The notes under the pieces: generated by a model | Told to the model about the DNA's origin: nothing | Seen by the model: only the letters and a program-made list of their open reading frames with translations | Databases searched by the model: none | Program-made: the position numbers and the translations under genes | Assembly (NCBI GenBank): GCA_016780825.1 | Contig: JADHLF010000045.1 | Span: forward strand, 1-20,002 | DNA length: 20,002 nucleotides | From: Planktomarina sp. | GTDB taxonomy: Bacteria > Pseudomonadota > Alphaproteobacteria > Rhodobacterales > Rhodobacteraceae | Reading direction: 5' to 3' | Part shown: piece by piece, positions 1 through 8,139 of the stretch | Layout: each line of letters begins with the position of its first letter | Numbering within the stretch: the stretch's first letter is position 1

Positions 1-2
1 AT

Positions 3-926
3 TTAGGTCTCCGCAATGAAACGATAGCCTTCGGCGGCCTTCTCAACTCTGCCAATGCCACCTTGATTGATGTGAAAGCCAATCAGGGGCATTTGCTCTG
101 TTGCAATTTGCTCCAGCAAGCTGACCCGCGTGGCCGCGCCGGTTTCACCATCTTGATCTGATCCTGAGATCCAAGCCGGCCGGGCCAGCGCCACATGATC
201 ATTGCCTATGGCATCGCCGACCACCATGGCAGCTTGGCTGCCAGAGCGAATTTCAAATGCCATATGACCAGGCGTATGACCGAAACTGGCGCGCGCGACC
301 ACGCCGGGCAGAATCTCTTCGCCATCGTTAAAAAACTCAATATTATCTTCAATGGCTTCCAGGCGTCGTTTGGCGCCCACTGCGAAGGGCACGCGGTCGC
401 TGGAAATGCTGTCAACGGTCTTGGGATCCATCCAATAATCCCATTCGGTCTTGCCAATGAGATAAGAGGCTTCGGTAAACAACGGATCATCAAATTCATC
501 CAACAAGCCCCAAAGATGATCTGGGTGCCCATGGGTGAAAACCACATCGGTGATGTCTTCTGGGGCGAGGCCAAGCGCATCAAGCGAGTCGAGAAGCAAA
601 CCCGCTGTTGGGGCAAAATCTGGCCCAGAGCCCACATCAAAAAGGACAGCGCGATTGCCGCTCCTTAAAAGAGTGACGTTACACGGCGGGGTGACCAGCT
701 CTAGGGACTGATCATAGGCTTCTAAAACGGGGCCCAATTCTTCCTGTGGCATTGGCCCAAAGATAAAACTGCCGGGCAGGCGCAGGCTGCCATCGCTGAG
801 CACATCGAGCCGCATATCCCCTAACGTGAGCTGCGCATGCGCCGCTTGGGGCGCCCAAAGTGCTCCGCTGGCGGCCAAGGCGGCTCCGCCGCTGGATTTT
901 AGGAAATCGCGTCTAGAAATCGGCAC
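3..926 (-). CDS. Tat-exported MBL-fold metallo-hydrolase
   Basis: A predicted periplasmic zinc hydrolase of the metallo-beta-lactamase superfamily; substrate unknown. I place the start at a GTG (924-926) rather than the in-frame TTG at 986. GGAGG (936-940) lies 9 bases before the GTG, and this start puts SRRDFLK at residues 4-10, as a twin-arginine signal requires. A hydrophobic Ala/Gly stretch and APQAAHA follow, with likely cleavage after residue 31. The zinc-ligand motif HGHPDH is at about 132-137, a downstream His in GHTPGH at about 217, the bridging Asp in VVGDA at about 238, and a final His in GFHIN at about 285, so the active site looks complete. The protein is 307 residues with TAA at 3-5. 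It lies 130 bases downstream of trpE on the same strand. A role in tryptophan synthesis is not implied; lactonase-like or other MBL activities are all possible. Confidence 0.85.
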   Translation of the reverse strand: MPISRRDFLKSSGGAALAASGALWAPQAAHAQLTLGDMRLDVLSDGSLRLPGSFIFGPMPQEELGPVLEAYDQSLELVTPPCNVTLLRSGNRAVLFDVGSGPDFAPTAGLLLDSLDALGLAPEDITDVVFTHGHPDHLWGLLDEFDDPLFTEASYLIGKTEWDYWMDPKTVDSISSDRVPFAVGAKRRLEAIEDNIEFFNDGEEILPGVVARASFGHTPGHMAFEIRSGSQAAMVVGDAIGNDHVALARPAWISGSDQDGETGAATRVSLLEQIATEQMPLIGFHINQGGIGRVEKAAEGYRFIAET

Positions 927-1056
927 GGCTTGGGTCCTCCACTTATTCCATAAGTTGAATGTGATACATGGTTCTGGTTTTGACAAGCCCTGATGTCATT
1001 TTCAAACTGCTGGGACGGCCAAGCGTTGATCTTCAGCGCCCGCGAGGGCCGGGCCG

Positions 1057-2568
1057 CTATCCGTTGCCTCGGCCAGCGAAATTTGCGGCATCGGCTGCGG
1101 CGGTCCATACAGCTTTGGCCTTATTGACGGTTTCTTGGTATTCGGCCTCAGGATCGCTGTCATAGACAACCCCGCCGCCGGCCTGTGAATAAAGCTTGCC
1201 ATCTTTGAGCACAGCTGTGCGCAGCGCAATACAGATGTCCATATCGCCGCGCGCTGAAAAATACCCGCAGCCGCCCCCGTAAACGCCGCGTTTTTCCGGT
1301 TCCAGCTCGTCAATGATTTGCATGGCCCGAACTTTGGGCGCGCCCGAGAGTGTGCCGGCGGGCAGCCCTGCTAAGAGCGCCGCCACGGCATCATGTGCCG
1401 GATCAAGCTCGCCCACGACATTCGAGACGATATGCATCACATGGCTATAGCGCTCAACGGAGAATTTTTCGGTCGGGCGCACGGTGCCAATTTTGGCGAC
1501 CCGGCCCACGTCGTTGCGGCCCAGATCCAACAGCATGAGATGTTCGGCCAGCTCTTTGGGATCGGCCAAAAGATCGGCCTCTAGGGCCTTATCTTCCTCC
1601 GCAGTCGCGCCGCGCTTGCGCGTGCCGGCAATCGGCCGAATGGTGACCTCATTGTCCATCAGGCGCACCAGAATTTCCGGGCTCGCACCGATGATTTGGA
1701 AATCGCCATAATTAAAAAAGAACATGAAAGGCGAGGGGTTCACGCGCCGCAGCGCCCGATACATCGCGAAGGGTGGGAGCGTAAAGTCCTGCGCCCAGCG
1801 TTGGGCGGGTACGACCTGGAAGATATCCCCCGCTTTTATGTAGTCCTTCGCCTTCTCGACCGCTGCAAGGTAGCCGTCTTTGGTGAAATTCGACACAGGC
1901 GCACCCACATGCGCCGCGCCGCTGAGTTCTCTATGGGTTGAGCTCACGGGGCGCTCGAGATCACGCAGGGCATCCATGACCCGTTCGGCGGCCTGGGCAT
2001 AGGCTGCGCGCGCTGAGAGGCCGGAGTTGACCCATGCCGGAGAGACAAGCGTCACCTCACCTTTGACGCCATCCAGCACGGCCACGACCGTTGGGCGGAT
2101 CATGACGGCATCGGGCACGCCAATGGGATCTGGGTTGATATCCGGCAGATGCTCCACCAAGCGGATCATATCATAGCCGAGATAGCCAAAAAGCCCGGCT
2201 GCCGCAGAGGGCAAATCGGCCGGCATATCGATGCGGCATTCGGCAATTAAAGCGCGCAGCCCATCCAGCGGATTGCCCTCTTGGGGTGCAAAACTGTTGT
2301 GATCGAACCGGGCCTCGCGGTTGATCTCACTGGTCCTGCCCCGGCAGCGCCAAATCAAATCTGGCTTCAGTCCAATAATGGAATAGCGACCTCGGATTTC
2401 ACCTCCGGTCACACTCTCTAGGATGAAACTATCCCTCTGCGCCTCAGACAATTTGAGCATGACCGAGACGGGCGTGTCGAGATCGGCCGCGAGGCGTGAA
2501 TAAACCAGCTGATTTTCGCCGGCCTCATATTTGGCGGCAAACTCTTCGTAGGATGGTGTGAGTTCCAT
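1057..2568 (-). CDS. trpE: anthranilate synthase component I
   Basis: Converts chorismate to anthranilate, using ammonia from the TrpG glutaminase: the first committed step of tryptophan synthesis, cytoplasmic. The 503 residues match the usual TrpE length. The N-terminal domain carries ILES at 49-52, equivalent to the LLES tryptophan-feedback motif, so feedback inhibition by tryptophan is expected. The chorismate-binding domain (about 225-490) has PIAGTRKRG (312-320), DLGRNDVGRV (348-357), LPAGTLSGAPKVRAMQ (402-417) and the glycine-rich GVYGGGCGY (428-436). ATG at 2566-2568 is only 5 bases after the ppiD stop, and its ribosome-binding site (GGTGGA) lies inside the end of ppiD, so translation is probably coupled. 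There is no room for a leader-peptide attenuator directly upstream. trpG is not the next gene here; an exported MBL hydrolase follows instead. Confidence 0.97.
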   Translation of the reverse strand: MELTPSYEEFAAKYEAGENQLVYSRLAADLDTPVSVMLKLSEAQRDSFILESVTGGEIRGRYSIIGLKPDLIWRCRGRTSEINREARFDHNSFAPQEGNPLDGLRALIAECRIDMPADLPSAAAGLFGYLGYDMIRLVEHLPDINPDPIGVPDAVMIRPTVVAVLDGVKGEVTLVSPAWVNSGLSARAAYAQAAERVMDALRDLERPVSSTHRELSGAAHVGAPVSNFTKDGYLAAVEKAKDYIKAGDIFQVVPAQRWAQDFTLPPFAMYRALRRVNPSPFMFFFNYGDFQIIGASPEILVRLMDNEVTIRPIAGTRKRGATAEEDKALEADLLADPKELAEHLMLLDLGRNDVGRVAKIGTVRPTEKFSVERYSHVMHIVSNVVGELDPAHDAVAALLAGLPAGTLSGAPKVRAMQIIDELEPEKRGVYGGGCGYFSARGDMDICIALRTAVLKDGKLYSQAGGGVVYDSDPEAEYQETVNKAKAVWTAAADAANFAGRGNG

Positions 2569-2573
2569 TGGGG

Positions 2574-4433
2574 TTATCCACCGCCCAGCAAGCTGTTGTT
2601 GACGGAGCGCAGCGTTGTTGGATTAATCTCAACATCCACCGCGCCGCGTGCGGCGTCGCTGAAGGCTTCGAAGACATCGCGCGCCAGGGTGGTATCGATG
2701 CGATTGGCTAAGATTTTTTGCAGCGATTGCACTTGGGGGTCTTCAAAATCGGCGGCATGAACGGCGCGGGGGATAAGGATGATCGCGCTCTCGCCGGCGT
2801 CCAGCACGGCGGCTTTGCCCAGCTCAGTTTCAAATGCGGTCATCACCAATGTCGGCGGCATTCCGTCTACGCTGTCATTGCGGTTCATATCATCTTGTAG
2901 ATTTTCTGTCAGGCCAAAGCTGGCCAGGGGTGCGTCGAGCGAGACCTGCGGCGCAATGCCCTCGGCCAGGACAAGCAACTGCTTCCGAATCTGTTGCGCA
3001 GTCCAGCTTTCGGCGACGGCCTCTCGGACGCTGTCCAAGGGCTGCAGCTCTGCGGGCGTCTCTCCATCAAGGCGCAGAGCAAAGATACCGTTGTCGCTCA
3101 AAGATTCGAGTGTTGGGAAATCTTCTGCGGTGACAGCGGCCGCAGCGGTTTGAAACTCTTCATAATCAGAGATGCCGCCTTCCGATTGCACAGTCCAATC
3201 CAAGGTAGCCAGTTGCAGATTGGTCTCTGTCGCCACATCTTCTAAAGTCGCGCCCCCTACCAAAAGATCATCGACCTGTTCTGCAATGTCTGCGATTTGG
3301 CGCGTGGCCAGATCCAAAGCAACATCGAGGTTCAATTGATCGCGCACGGAGTCAAAACTTTGTTCATTTCCATCCAAAATTGCATTTACGCGGAATAAGG
3401 CAGGGCCGAGGTCTGTTGGTGCGGGGCCAATCACGCCAGGCTCTTGCAACGAGAACACCAGGGAACCGGCTGCGCCCAGCTCTGCTTCTGTCACATCGCC
3501 AAGATCGACATCTTGGAGCGTCAAACCGCGGCTTTCGACCACCTCTTCGAATGTGGTTGTCTCTTCAGTGATGGCCGCCATGGCGTTTTCAGCCATATCT
3601 TGCGAGGGGAAGATCACCCGTTCCACCAGACGGCTGGGCAATTGAACAAATTCATCCCTGCGGTCCTCATAGGCGGCGCGCAAGTCACTCTCTTCGATGA
3701 CCATCTCCTCTGCCAACATGGCTGGGGTCAACCAAATATAGCTGATAGATTTTGCAGCGAGGGTTGTGAATTCGGCTGGGTTTTGGCTGTGGTAGGTGAC
3801 GAGATCCTCTTCGCTGGGCTCGGGCGCCGGGCTGACCAATATGTCCTTGCTGAGGCGGGCCCAGGAGAAATCCCGTGTTTCAGCAATATAACCCACCATA
3901 GTTTTGGCATAGGCCTCCGGAGCCTTAACGCCGGTGAGAACCGCCTCTCGCAGGACACGGCGCGCGGCATCTTCGCGCAGGGAGGTTTCGAAATCAGCCT
4001 CCTTGAGATTGTTGCGCTGCAAGACCTCTGCATAGGCCGCGCGATCAAATTCGCCATCAAGTCCCTGGAAGGCAGGAATTTCAATCACTTGCTCGCGCAC
4101 CCGCGCATCGCCCGCGGAAAGGCCGAGGTCCGTGACCAATTGATCCAAAGCGCGGGTGCTGATCACCCGGTTCAAAGCACGTTGATCGAGGCCAATGGCC
4201 TGCATCTCTTGTGGGCTAATGTCGCGGCCGATTTGCTCTTGAAATTGTGCCATCTCGTTTTGCAATGCGGTGCTGTAGGAGGAGATAGACACAGTCTTAT
4301 CGCCCACTTTGCCAAGGCTGCGCTGCGTGCCATTGATACCGGCGGCGCCAAATCCGATCATGCCAAACATCAATAGCCCAACGATGATCCACACCGCGAG
4401 TTTGCTTGCACCAGATTTTTTCTTCGTAGCCAT
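2574..4433 (-). CDS. ppiD: PpiD-type periplasmic folding chaperone (SurA_N / parvulin family)
   Basis: An inner-membrane-anchored, periplasm-facing folding factor of the PpiD family that acts on proteins leaving the Sec translocon. The 619-residue length fits the family. A short basic N-terminus (MATKKKSGASK) is followed by one membrane segment at about 12-33. A SurA_N-like helical domain (about 35-200, with ISPQEMQAIG and ALNRVISTRALDQL) comes next, then a divergent parvulin-like region at about 240-370 and a long C-terminal region. Prolyl isomerase activity is uncertain because the parvulin core is weakly conserved, as in many PpiD proteins. AGGGA sits 8 bases before the ATG at 4431-4433. 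It lies 64 bases after the aminotransferase gene and reads into trpE with a 5-base gap. The ppiD-trpE linkage is, as I recall, common in alphaproteobacteria. Confidence 0.9.
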   Translation of the reverse strand: MATKKKSGASKLAVWIIVGLLMFGMIGFGAAGINGTQRSLGKVGDKTVSISSYSTALQNEMAQFQEQIGRDISPQEMQAIGLDQRALNRVISTRALDQLVTDLGLSAGDARVREQVIEIPAFQGLDGEFDRAAYAEVLQRNNLKEADFETSLREDAARRVLREAVLTGVKAPEAYAKTMVGYIAETRDFSWARLSKDILVSPAPEPSEEDLVTYHSQNPAEFTTLAAKSISYIWLTPAMLAEEMVIEESDLRAAYEDRRDEFVQLPSRLVERVIFPSQDMAENAMAAITEETTTFEEVVESRGLTLQDVDLGDVTEAELGAAGSLVFSLQEPGVIGPAPTDLGPALFRVNAILDGNEQSFDSVRDQLNLDVALDLATRQIADIAEQVDDLLVGGATLEDVATETNLQLATLDWTVQSEGGISDYEEFQTAAAAVTAEDFPTLESLSDNGIFALRLDGETPAELQPLDSVREAVAESWTAQQIRKQLLVLAEGIAPQVSLDAPLASFGLTENLQDDMNRNDSVDGMPPTLVMTAFETELGKAAVLDAGESAIILIPRAVHAADFEDPQVQSLQKILANRIDTTLARDVFEAFSDAARGAVDVEINPTTLRSVNNSLLGGG

Positions 4434-4490
4434 TGGGGCGATCCCTTTAATTCAGTTCCACATTTCATAAGCCAACAGCAGCACAGCGGC

Positions 4491-4507
4491 AAGCCAGTTA
4501 CTGGCTT
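4491..4507 (-). terminator. short perfect hairpin over the aminotransferase stop codon
   Basis: AAGCCAG (4491-4497) and CTGGCTT (4501-4507) form a perfect 7-bp stem. The 3-base loop is exactly the TAA stop codon of the aminotransferase gene. No T-run follows on the minus strand, so this is not a standard intrinsic terminator. It could weaken read-through into ppiD or stabilise the 3' end of the tyrS-aminotransferase message. The symmetry is seen directly; the function is inference. Confidence 0.3.
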
Positions 4508-5664
4508 ACCTGTGCCATTCTGTCAAACAAAACAGCGATCATTTCTGCGCTGATATTTGCAAATGCGATCCGCAGATGACGTCGCCCATCGTCTTGCCCT
4601 GCGGGGACAAACATGGACCCCGGGAGGGCGAGGACGGCGGCCTCGTCGACGAGTTTTTGGGCAAGGGCCGTCGCATCGATGTCAAATGGATGTTCGAGAT
4701 AGGCAAAATAGGCGCCAAGCCCCAAGAGACGCCACTTTTTCGCGGCCAGAGTGGGGAAGTGATCGATGATCGCTTGCCGCCGGGACAGGATCTCAAGCCG
4801 CTCGGTGGCCAGCCAATCGCCCAAATTCTGCAACCCCCAGAGCGCTGCCTTTTGCCCCAATTGGCTTGGGCAAATGGTCACCGTGTCTAGAAATTTTTCA
4901 ATCTCCGCCAGCCGTGCCTGGCTGGCGATGACCGCCCCAACCCGGTGACCGGTCAGCCGATAGGCTTTGGAGAAGGAATAGAGTTGAATGAGCGTCTCGT
5001 GCCAATCGTCTTGCTCAAACAGGCGGTGGGGCGGGCCGCTGTGCAGGTGAAAATCGCGATAGGTTTCGTCGATGATTAAGGCAAGCCCGCGGGACTTGGC
5101 GAGATCATAAAAGGCCTGAATGACATCCTCGGGATATTCCACCCCACAAGGATTGTTCGGTGTGACCAAAACAATCGCCTTGGTGCGGGCGGTGATCAAC
5201 CGGGCCGCCTCAGCAGGATCGGGGATCATATCCCCTTGGCACGGCAAAGAGCAGCAGCGCACGCCGCTCATATCAAGCCACATTTTGTGATTGAAATAGA
5301 AGGGGGTCGGAAGGATGATCTCATCATTGTCGCGGCAAAGCATCGCCACGGCGGCGCTGAAGGCTTGATTGCATCCAGATGTGATGGCCACCTGCGCCGC
5401 TGTGACCTGGCCTTGATAGAGCGCGCTGCTGTGACGGGCCAATTCTTCCCTTAAAGCCGGAAGCCCCAGAACGGCCCCGTAAAGATGGGTGTCTTCCTCC
5501 TCGATGACCTTGGCCATATGCGCCCTCAAAGGCGCAGGGGGCGGGGCCAGGGGCGCGGCTTGACTGACGTTGATCAAGGCGCGCTGCGAAAAGTCCTTGC
5601 CCTGCAGCCAGCTATAGGCCTCTACCACCGGCGGGGCGAAGCTATGGGCGGTGCGGCCTGTCAT
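4498..5664 (-). CDS. PLP-dependent aminotransferase, class I/II
   Basis: A fold-type I PLP enzyme of the aspartate-aminotransferase superfamily, 388 residues. All cofactor residues are visible: Asn171 in TPNNPCG, Asp199 and Tyr202 in IIDETYRDF, Schiff-base Lys233 in LYSFSKAYRLTGHRVG, phosphate-binding Arg241, and the substrate-carboxylate Arg365 in HLRIAFAN. The substrate cannot be read from the sequence. An AspC/aromatic-type or methionine-linked aminotransferase would all fit, and the generic name is safest. Its ATG (5662-5664) overlaps the tyrS stop as ATGA, so it is translationally coupled to tyrosyl-tRNA synthetase. This could hint at aromatic amino acids but does not prove it. The PLP cofactor is matured by pdxH, which is also in this window but not adjacent. 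Confidence 0.92.
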   Translation of the reverse strand: MTGRTAHSFAPPVVEAYSWLQGKDFSQRALINVSQAAPLAPPPAPLRAHMAKVIEEEDTHLYGAVLGLPALREELARHSSALYQGQVTAAQVAITSGCNQAFSAAVAMLCRDNDEIILPTPFYFNHKMWLDMSGVRCCSLPCQGDMIPDPAEAARLITARTKAIVLVTPNNPCGVEYPEDVIQAFYDLAKSRGLALIIDETYRDFHLHSGPPHRLFEQDDWHETLIQLYSFSKAYRLTGHRVGAVIASQARLAEIEKFLDTVTICPSQLGQKAALWGLQNLGDWLATERLEILSRRQAIIDHFPTLAAKKWRLLGLGAYFAYLEHPFDIDATALAQKLVDEAAVLALPGSMFVPAGQDDGRRHLRIAFANISAEMIAVLFDRMAQVSQ

Positions 5665-6911
5665 CCCAGCTGAACCAAAGCATGTTTCTTTTTGCCTTTC
5701 GATAATTTGATCGGCTCTGCGAAATCCTCCGCCCGCAGCACAAGGCTGGCGTCACTGAGCGGGGCGTCATTTAATTTTGCCCCATCCTCGGAGATCAAGC
5801 GTTTCGCCTCTTTACCACTGCCGGCCAAGCCCGATTTCACCAAAAGTTGAACGATGGAGATTCCCTTTGCGATATCGGAGGCTGTGAGGGTCAAAGTCGG
5901 CAAATCATCACCGACGCCGCCTTTCTCAAAGACATCGCGGGCTGTCGCCTCTGCGGTCTTCGCGGCATCCGCTCCATGCAGCAAACTTGTGACCTCATTG
6001 GCCAAAATGATTTTCGCGCTGTTGATCTCCGAGCCCTCCAAGGCGCCAAGACGATCGCATTCCTCAATGGGCAACTCTGTGTAGAGTTTCAAAAACCGCC
6101 CCGTGTCCGCATCGGTGGTATTGCGCCAAAATTGCCAAAACTCATAGGGCGAGAGCATATCGGCATTGAGCCAAACGGCGCCATTTTGGGATTTCCCCAT
6201 CTTCTTGCCGTCGGATGTGGTCATCAACTGCGAGGTGAGGCCATAGATCTCATGGTTCAAAACCCGGCGGGTCAGGTCAATCCCGTTGACGATATTGCCC
6301 CATTGATCGGATCCCCCCATTTGAAACAGGCAGCCATATCGGCGGTTCAGCTCAAGGAAATCATAGGCCTGTAAAATCATGTAGTTGAACTCAAGAAAGC
6401 TCAATGATTGCTCCCGGTCTATTCGCGATTTGACCGATTCAAAACTCAACATGCGATTGACCGAAAAATGCCGACCGATGTCGCGTAAGAAATCCAAGTA
6501 ATTGAGACTGTCGAGCCATTCGGCATTGTTGAGCATCAACGCACCGGTCGGGCCGTCATCATAGCTGATATAGCTTTCGAAGACCTTTCTGATTCCAGCG
6601 ATATTGCTGTCAATCTGCGCTTCTGTCAGCAAAGGGCGTTCATCAGCGCGAAACGAAGGATCGCCCACCTTGGTTGTGCCCCCGCCCATGAGGGTGATCG
6701 GCCGATGCCCGGTTTTTTGCAGCCAGCGCAGCATCATGATCTGGATCAAACTGCCCACATGCAGCGACTGCGCCGTCGCATCAAACCCAATATAGGCCGG
6801 TGTCACCCCGCGGCTTAAGGCGTCATCGAGGCCTTGGTAATCTGTGCAATCGGCCAGAAACCCGCGTTGCATCATGACGGCCATGAATTCAGATTTAGGG
6901 TGATATGTCAT
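5661..6911 (-). CDS. tyrS: tyrosyl-tRNA synthetase
   Basis: Charges tRNA-Tyr with tyrosine in the cytoplasm. From the ATG at 6909-6911 the protein is 416 residues, the usual TyrS length. A longer reading frame continues upstream, but it would run into anmK on the other strand and adds non-conserved sequence. A purine-rich stretch (AAGGAACAAGAGA) precedes the chosen start. The class I signature HIGH appears as HVGS (51-54), the tyrosine-binding YMILQAYDF at 177-185, and KMSKS as KMGKS (237-241). A C-terminal S4 RNA-binding domain lies at about 345-416. The gene ends in an ATGA overlap with the aminotransferase gene. It starts 66 bases from anmK, which is divergent. Confidence 0.97.
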   Translation of the reverse strand: MTYHPKSEFMAVMMQRGFLADCTDYQGLDDALSRGVTPAYIGFDATAQSLHVGSLIQIMMLRWLQKTGHRPITLMGGGTTKVGDPSFRADERPLLTEAQIDSNIAGIRKVFESYISYDDGPTGALMLNNAEWLDSLNYLDFLRDIGRHFSVNRMLSFESVKSRIDREQSLSFLEFNYMILQAYDFLELNRRYGCLFQMGGSDQWGNIVNGIDLTRRVLNHEIYGLTSQLMTTSDGKKMGKSQNGAVWLNADMLSPYEFWQFWRNTTDADTGRFLKLYTELPIEECDRLGALEGSEINSAKIILANEVTSLLHGADAAKTAEATARDVFEKGGVGDDLPTLTLTASDIAKGISIVQLLVKSGLAGSGKEAKRLISEDGAKLNDAPLSDASLVLRAEDFAEPIKLSKGKKKHALVQLG

Positions 6912-6924
6912 TGATCTCTTGTTC

Positions 6925-6952
6925 CTTGAAAGCCTTCGCGCCAGTGTATAGT
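6925..6952 (+). promoter_or_regulatory. possible anmK promoter in the tyrS/anmK divergent spacer
   Basis: CTTGAA (6925-6930) and TATAGT (6947-6952) are spaced by 16 bases and would place a transcription start about 18 bases before the anmK ATG, leaving room for the AGGGAAAGAG ribosome-binding site. The tyrS promoter must lie in or beyond the same 66-base spacer, possibly overlapping the start of anmK. The match is moderate and based on inspection only. Confidence 0.3.
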
Positions 6953-6977
6953 CAAAGCGATTACATAGGGAAAGAGC

Positions 6978-8075
6978 ATGGGCAGAAATAAGCCAATTTG
7001 GGTGACGGGTTTTATGTCTGGCACCTCGCTGGATGGGGTGGATGCGGCCTGTCTCTTGACAGATGGTGTGGATATTTCCGAATTCGGCCCCAGCGCCTAT
7101 CGCCCCTATAGCGCAGCCGAGCGTCAGATTTTGCAAAGCGTGCTGGGCTCATGGCCGGGTGAGCCGGGATTGGAGCCGGTGGCGGTTTTGATTTTGAAGG
7201 CGCATCTGGAGCTGTGCTCGCAATTGCCGCCCGGGGAGCTGATTGGCTTTCATGGCCAAACCTTGAGCCATGATCCGCAAAATTTCCGCACCCATCAACT
7301 TGGCAGTGGTGCGCAATTGGCGCAGCAGGCCGGTGTGGCCGTCGCTTGGGATTTTCGGTCAGAAGATGTGGCGCGCGGCGGGCAGGGTGCCCCCCTGGCA
7401 CCAATATTTCATTGGGCGCTGGCGCGCTACAAACAGATGCAAGAGCCTGTGGCGATTTTGAATCTGGGAGGGGTCGGCAATCTCACTTGGGTGGATGCCC
7501 GCTTGCCCCCCGAGCAAGGTTTGCTGGCCTTTGATACGGGCCCCGCCAATGCGCCCCTGAATGACTACATGCTGAAAACCACGGGGCAACCCTATGATGC
7601 GGGCGGCGCTTTGGCCGCCTCGGGTCGTGTGGATCAGACGATCGTGGCCAGCTTTCTACAGCATCCGTATTTCACGCGTGCCGCGCCAAAATCTTTGGAT
7701 CGCGACAGCTTCGGCGATTTGGCCGGGCTTGTGGCGCAGCTGGACCCAGCGGATGCAGCCGCAACACTGACAGCGATGAGCGTTGCGGCAGTGGCTGCGG
7801 GTGCCGCGCTCATGCCGGTGACCCCCAAGCAGATGTGGATCAGTGGCGGTGGCCGAAAAAACAGTGAAATCATGCGTCAATTGGCACTGAATTTGCCGAT
7901 GGAGGTTATAGATATCGACGACATTGGTTTGGATGGCGACATGATTGAAGCGCAGGCCTTTGCCTATCTCGCAGCTCGCGTGGCGCGCGGCCTGCCGACC
8001 TCATTTCCCGCAACCACCGCGACCAAAGCGCCGCTTTGCGGTGGAAAAATCAGCTTGCCTGAGACCAAGCTGTGA
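6978..8075 (+). CDS. anmK: anhydro-N-acetylmuramic acid kinase
   Basis: Phosphorylates and opens 1,6-anhydro-MurNAc, released by lytic transglycosylases, to MurNAc-6-phosphate in peptidoglycan recycling; cytoplasmic. The 365 residues match the family. Motifs seen: GFMSGTSLDGVD (11-22) for ATP phosphate binding, IGFHGQTLSHDP at about 94-105, FDTGPANAPLND in the middle region with the expected catalytic Asp environment, QPYDAGG, and the C-terminal ISGGGRKN loop. GGGAAAGAGC precedes the ATG. It is the only plus-strand gene in the first 15.8 kb. Its usual pathway partner, the MurQ etherase, is not in the window. It converges with eno across the hairpin at 8083-8123. Confidence 0.96.
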   Translation: MGRNKPIWVTGFMSGTSLDGVDAACLLTDGVDISEFGPSAYRPYSAAERQILQSVLGSWPGEPGLEPVAVLILKAHLELCSQLPPGELIGFHGQTLSHDPQNFRTHQLGSGAQLAQQAGVAVAWDFRSEDVARGGQGAPLAPIFHWALARYKQMQEPVAILNLGGVGNLTWVDARLPPEQGLLAFDTGPANAPLNDYMLKTTGQPYDAGGALAASGRVDQTIVASFLQHPYFTRAAPKSLDRDSFGDLAGLVAQLDPADAAATLTAMSVAAVAAGAALMPVTPKQMWISGGGRKNSEIMRQLALNLPMEVIDIDDIGLDGDMIEAQAFAYLAARVARGLPTSFPATTATKAPLCGGKISLPETKL

Positions 8076-8082
8076 CGCGAGG

Positions 8083-8123
8083 CGCTGGGGGATGTGTTAA
8101 GAGCGTGCACAAATCCCCCAGCG
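8083..8123. terminator. bidirectional hairpin between anmK and eno
   Basis: CGCTGGGGGAT (8083-8093) and ATCCCCCAGCG (8113-8123) form a perfect 11-bp GC-rich stem with a 19-base loop, midway between the convergent stops of anmK (8075) and eno (8140). The position and symmetry suit a terminator for both strands. No clear T-run follows on either side, so it may instead act as a 3'-end stabiliser or with Rho. Confidence 0.65.
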
Positions 8124-8139
8124 GTTCACCTGCTCCGCT

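Noticed and set aside
3444..4376. Long open frame on the plus strand opposite ppiD (about 310 codons)
   Set aside because: The minus-strand PpiD has a membrane anchor, SurA_N character, a good start and operon context. The antisense frame has no recognisable domain and follows from the codon bias of ppiD.
6912..7136. N-terminal extension of tyrS upstream of 6911
   Set aside because: It would overlap anmK coding sequence on the opposite strand and adds residues unlike any TyrS; the 416-residue form has the normal start and length.
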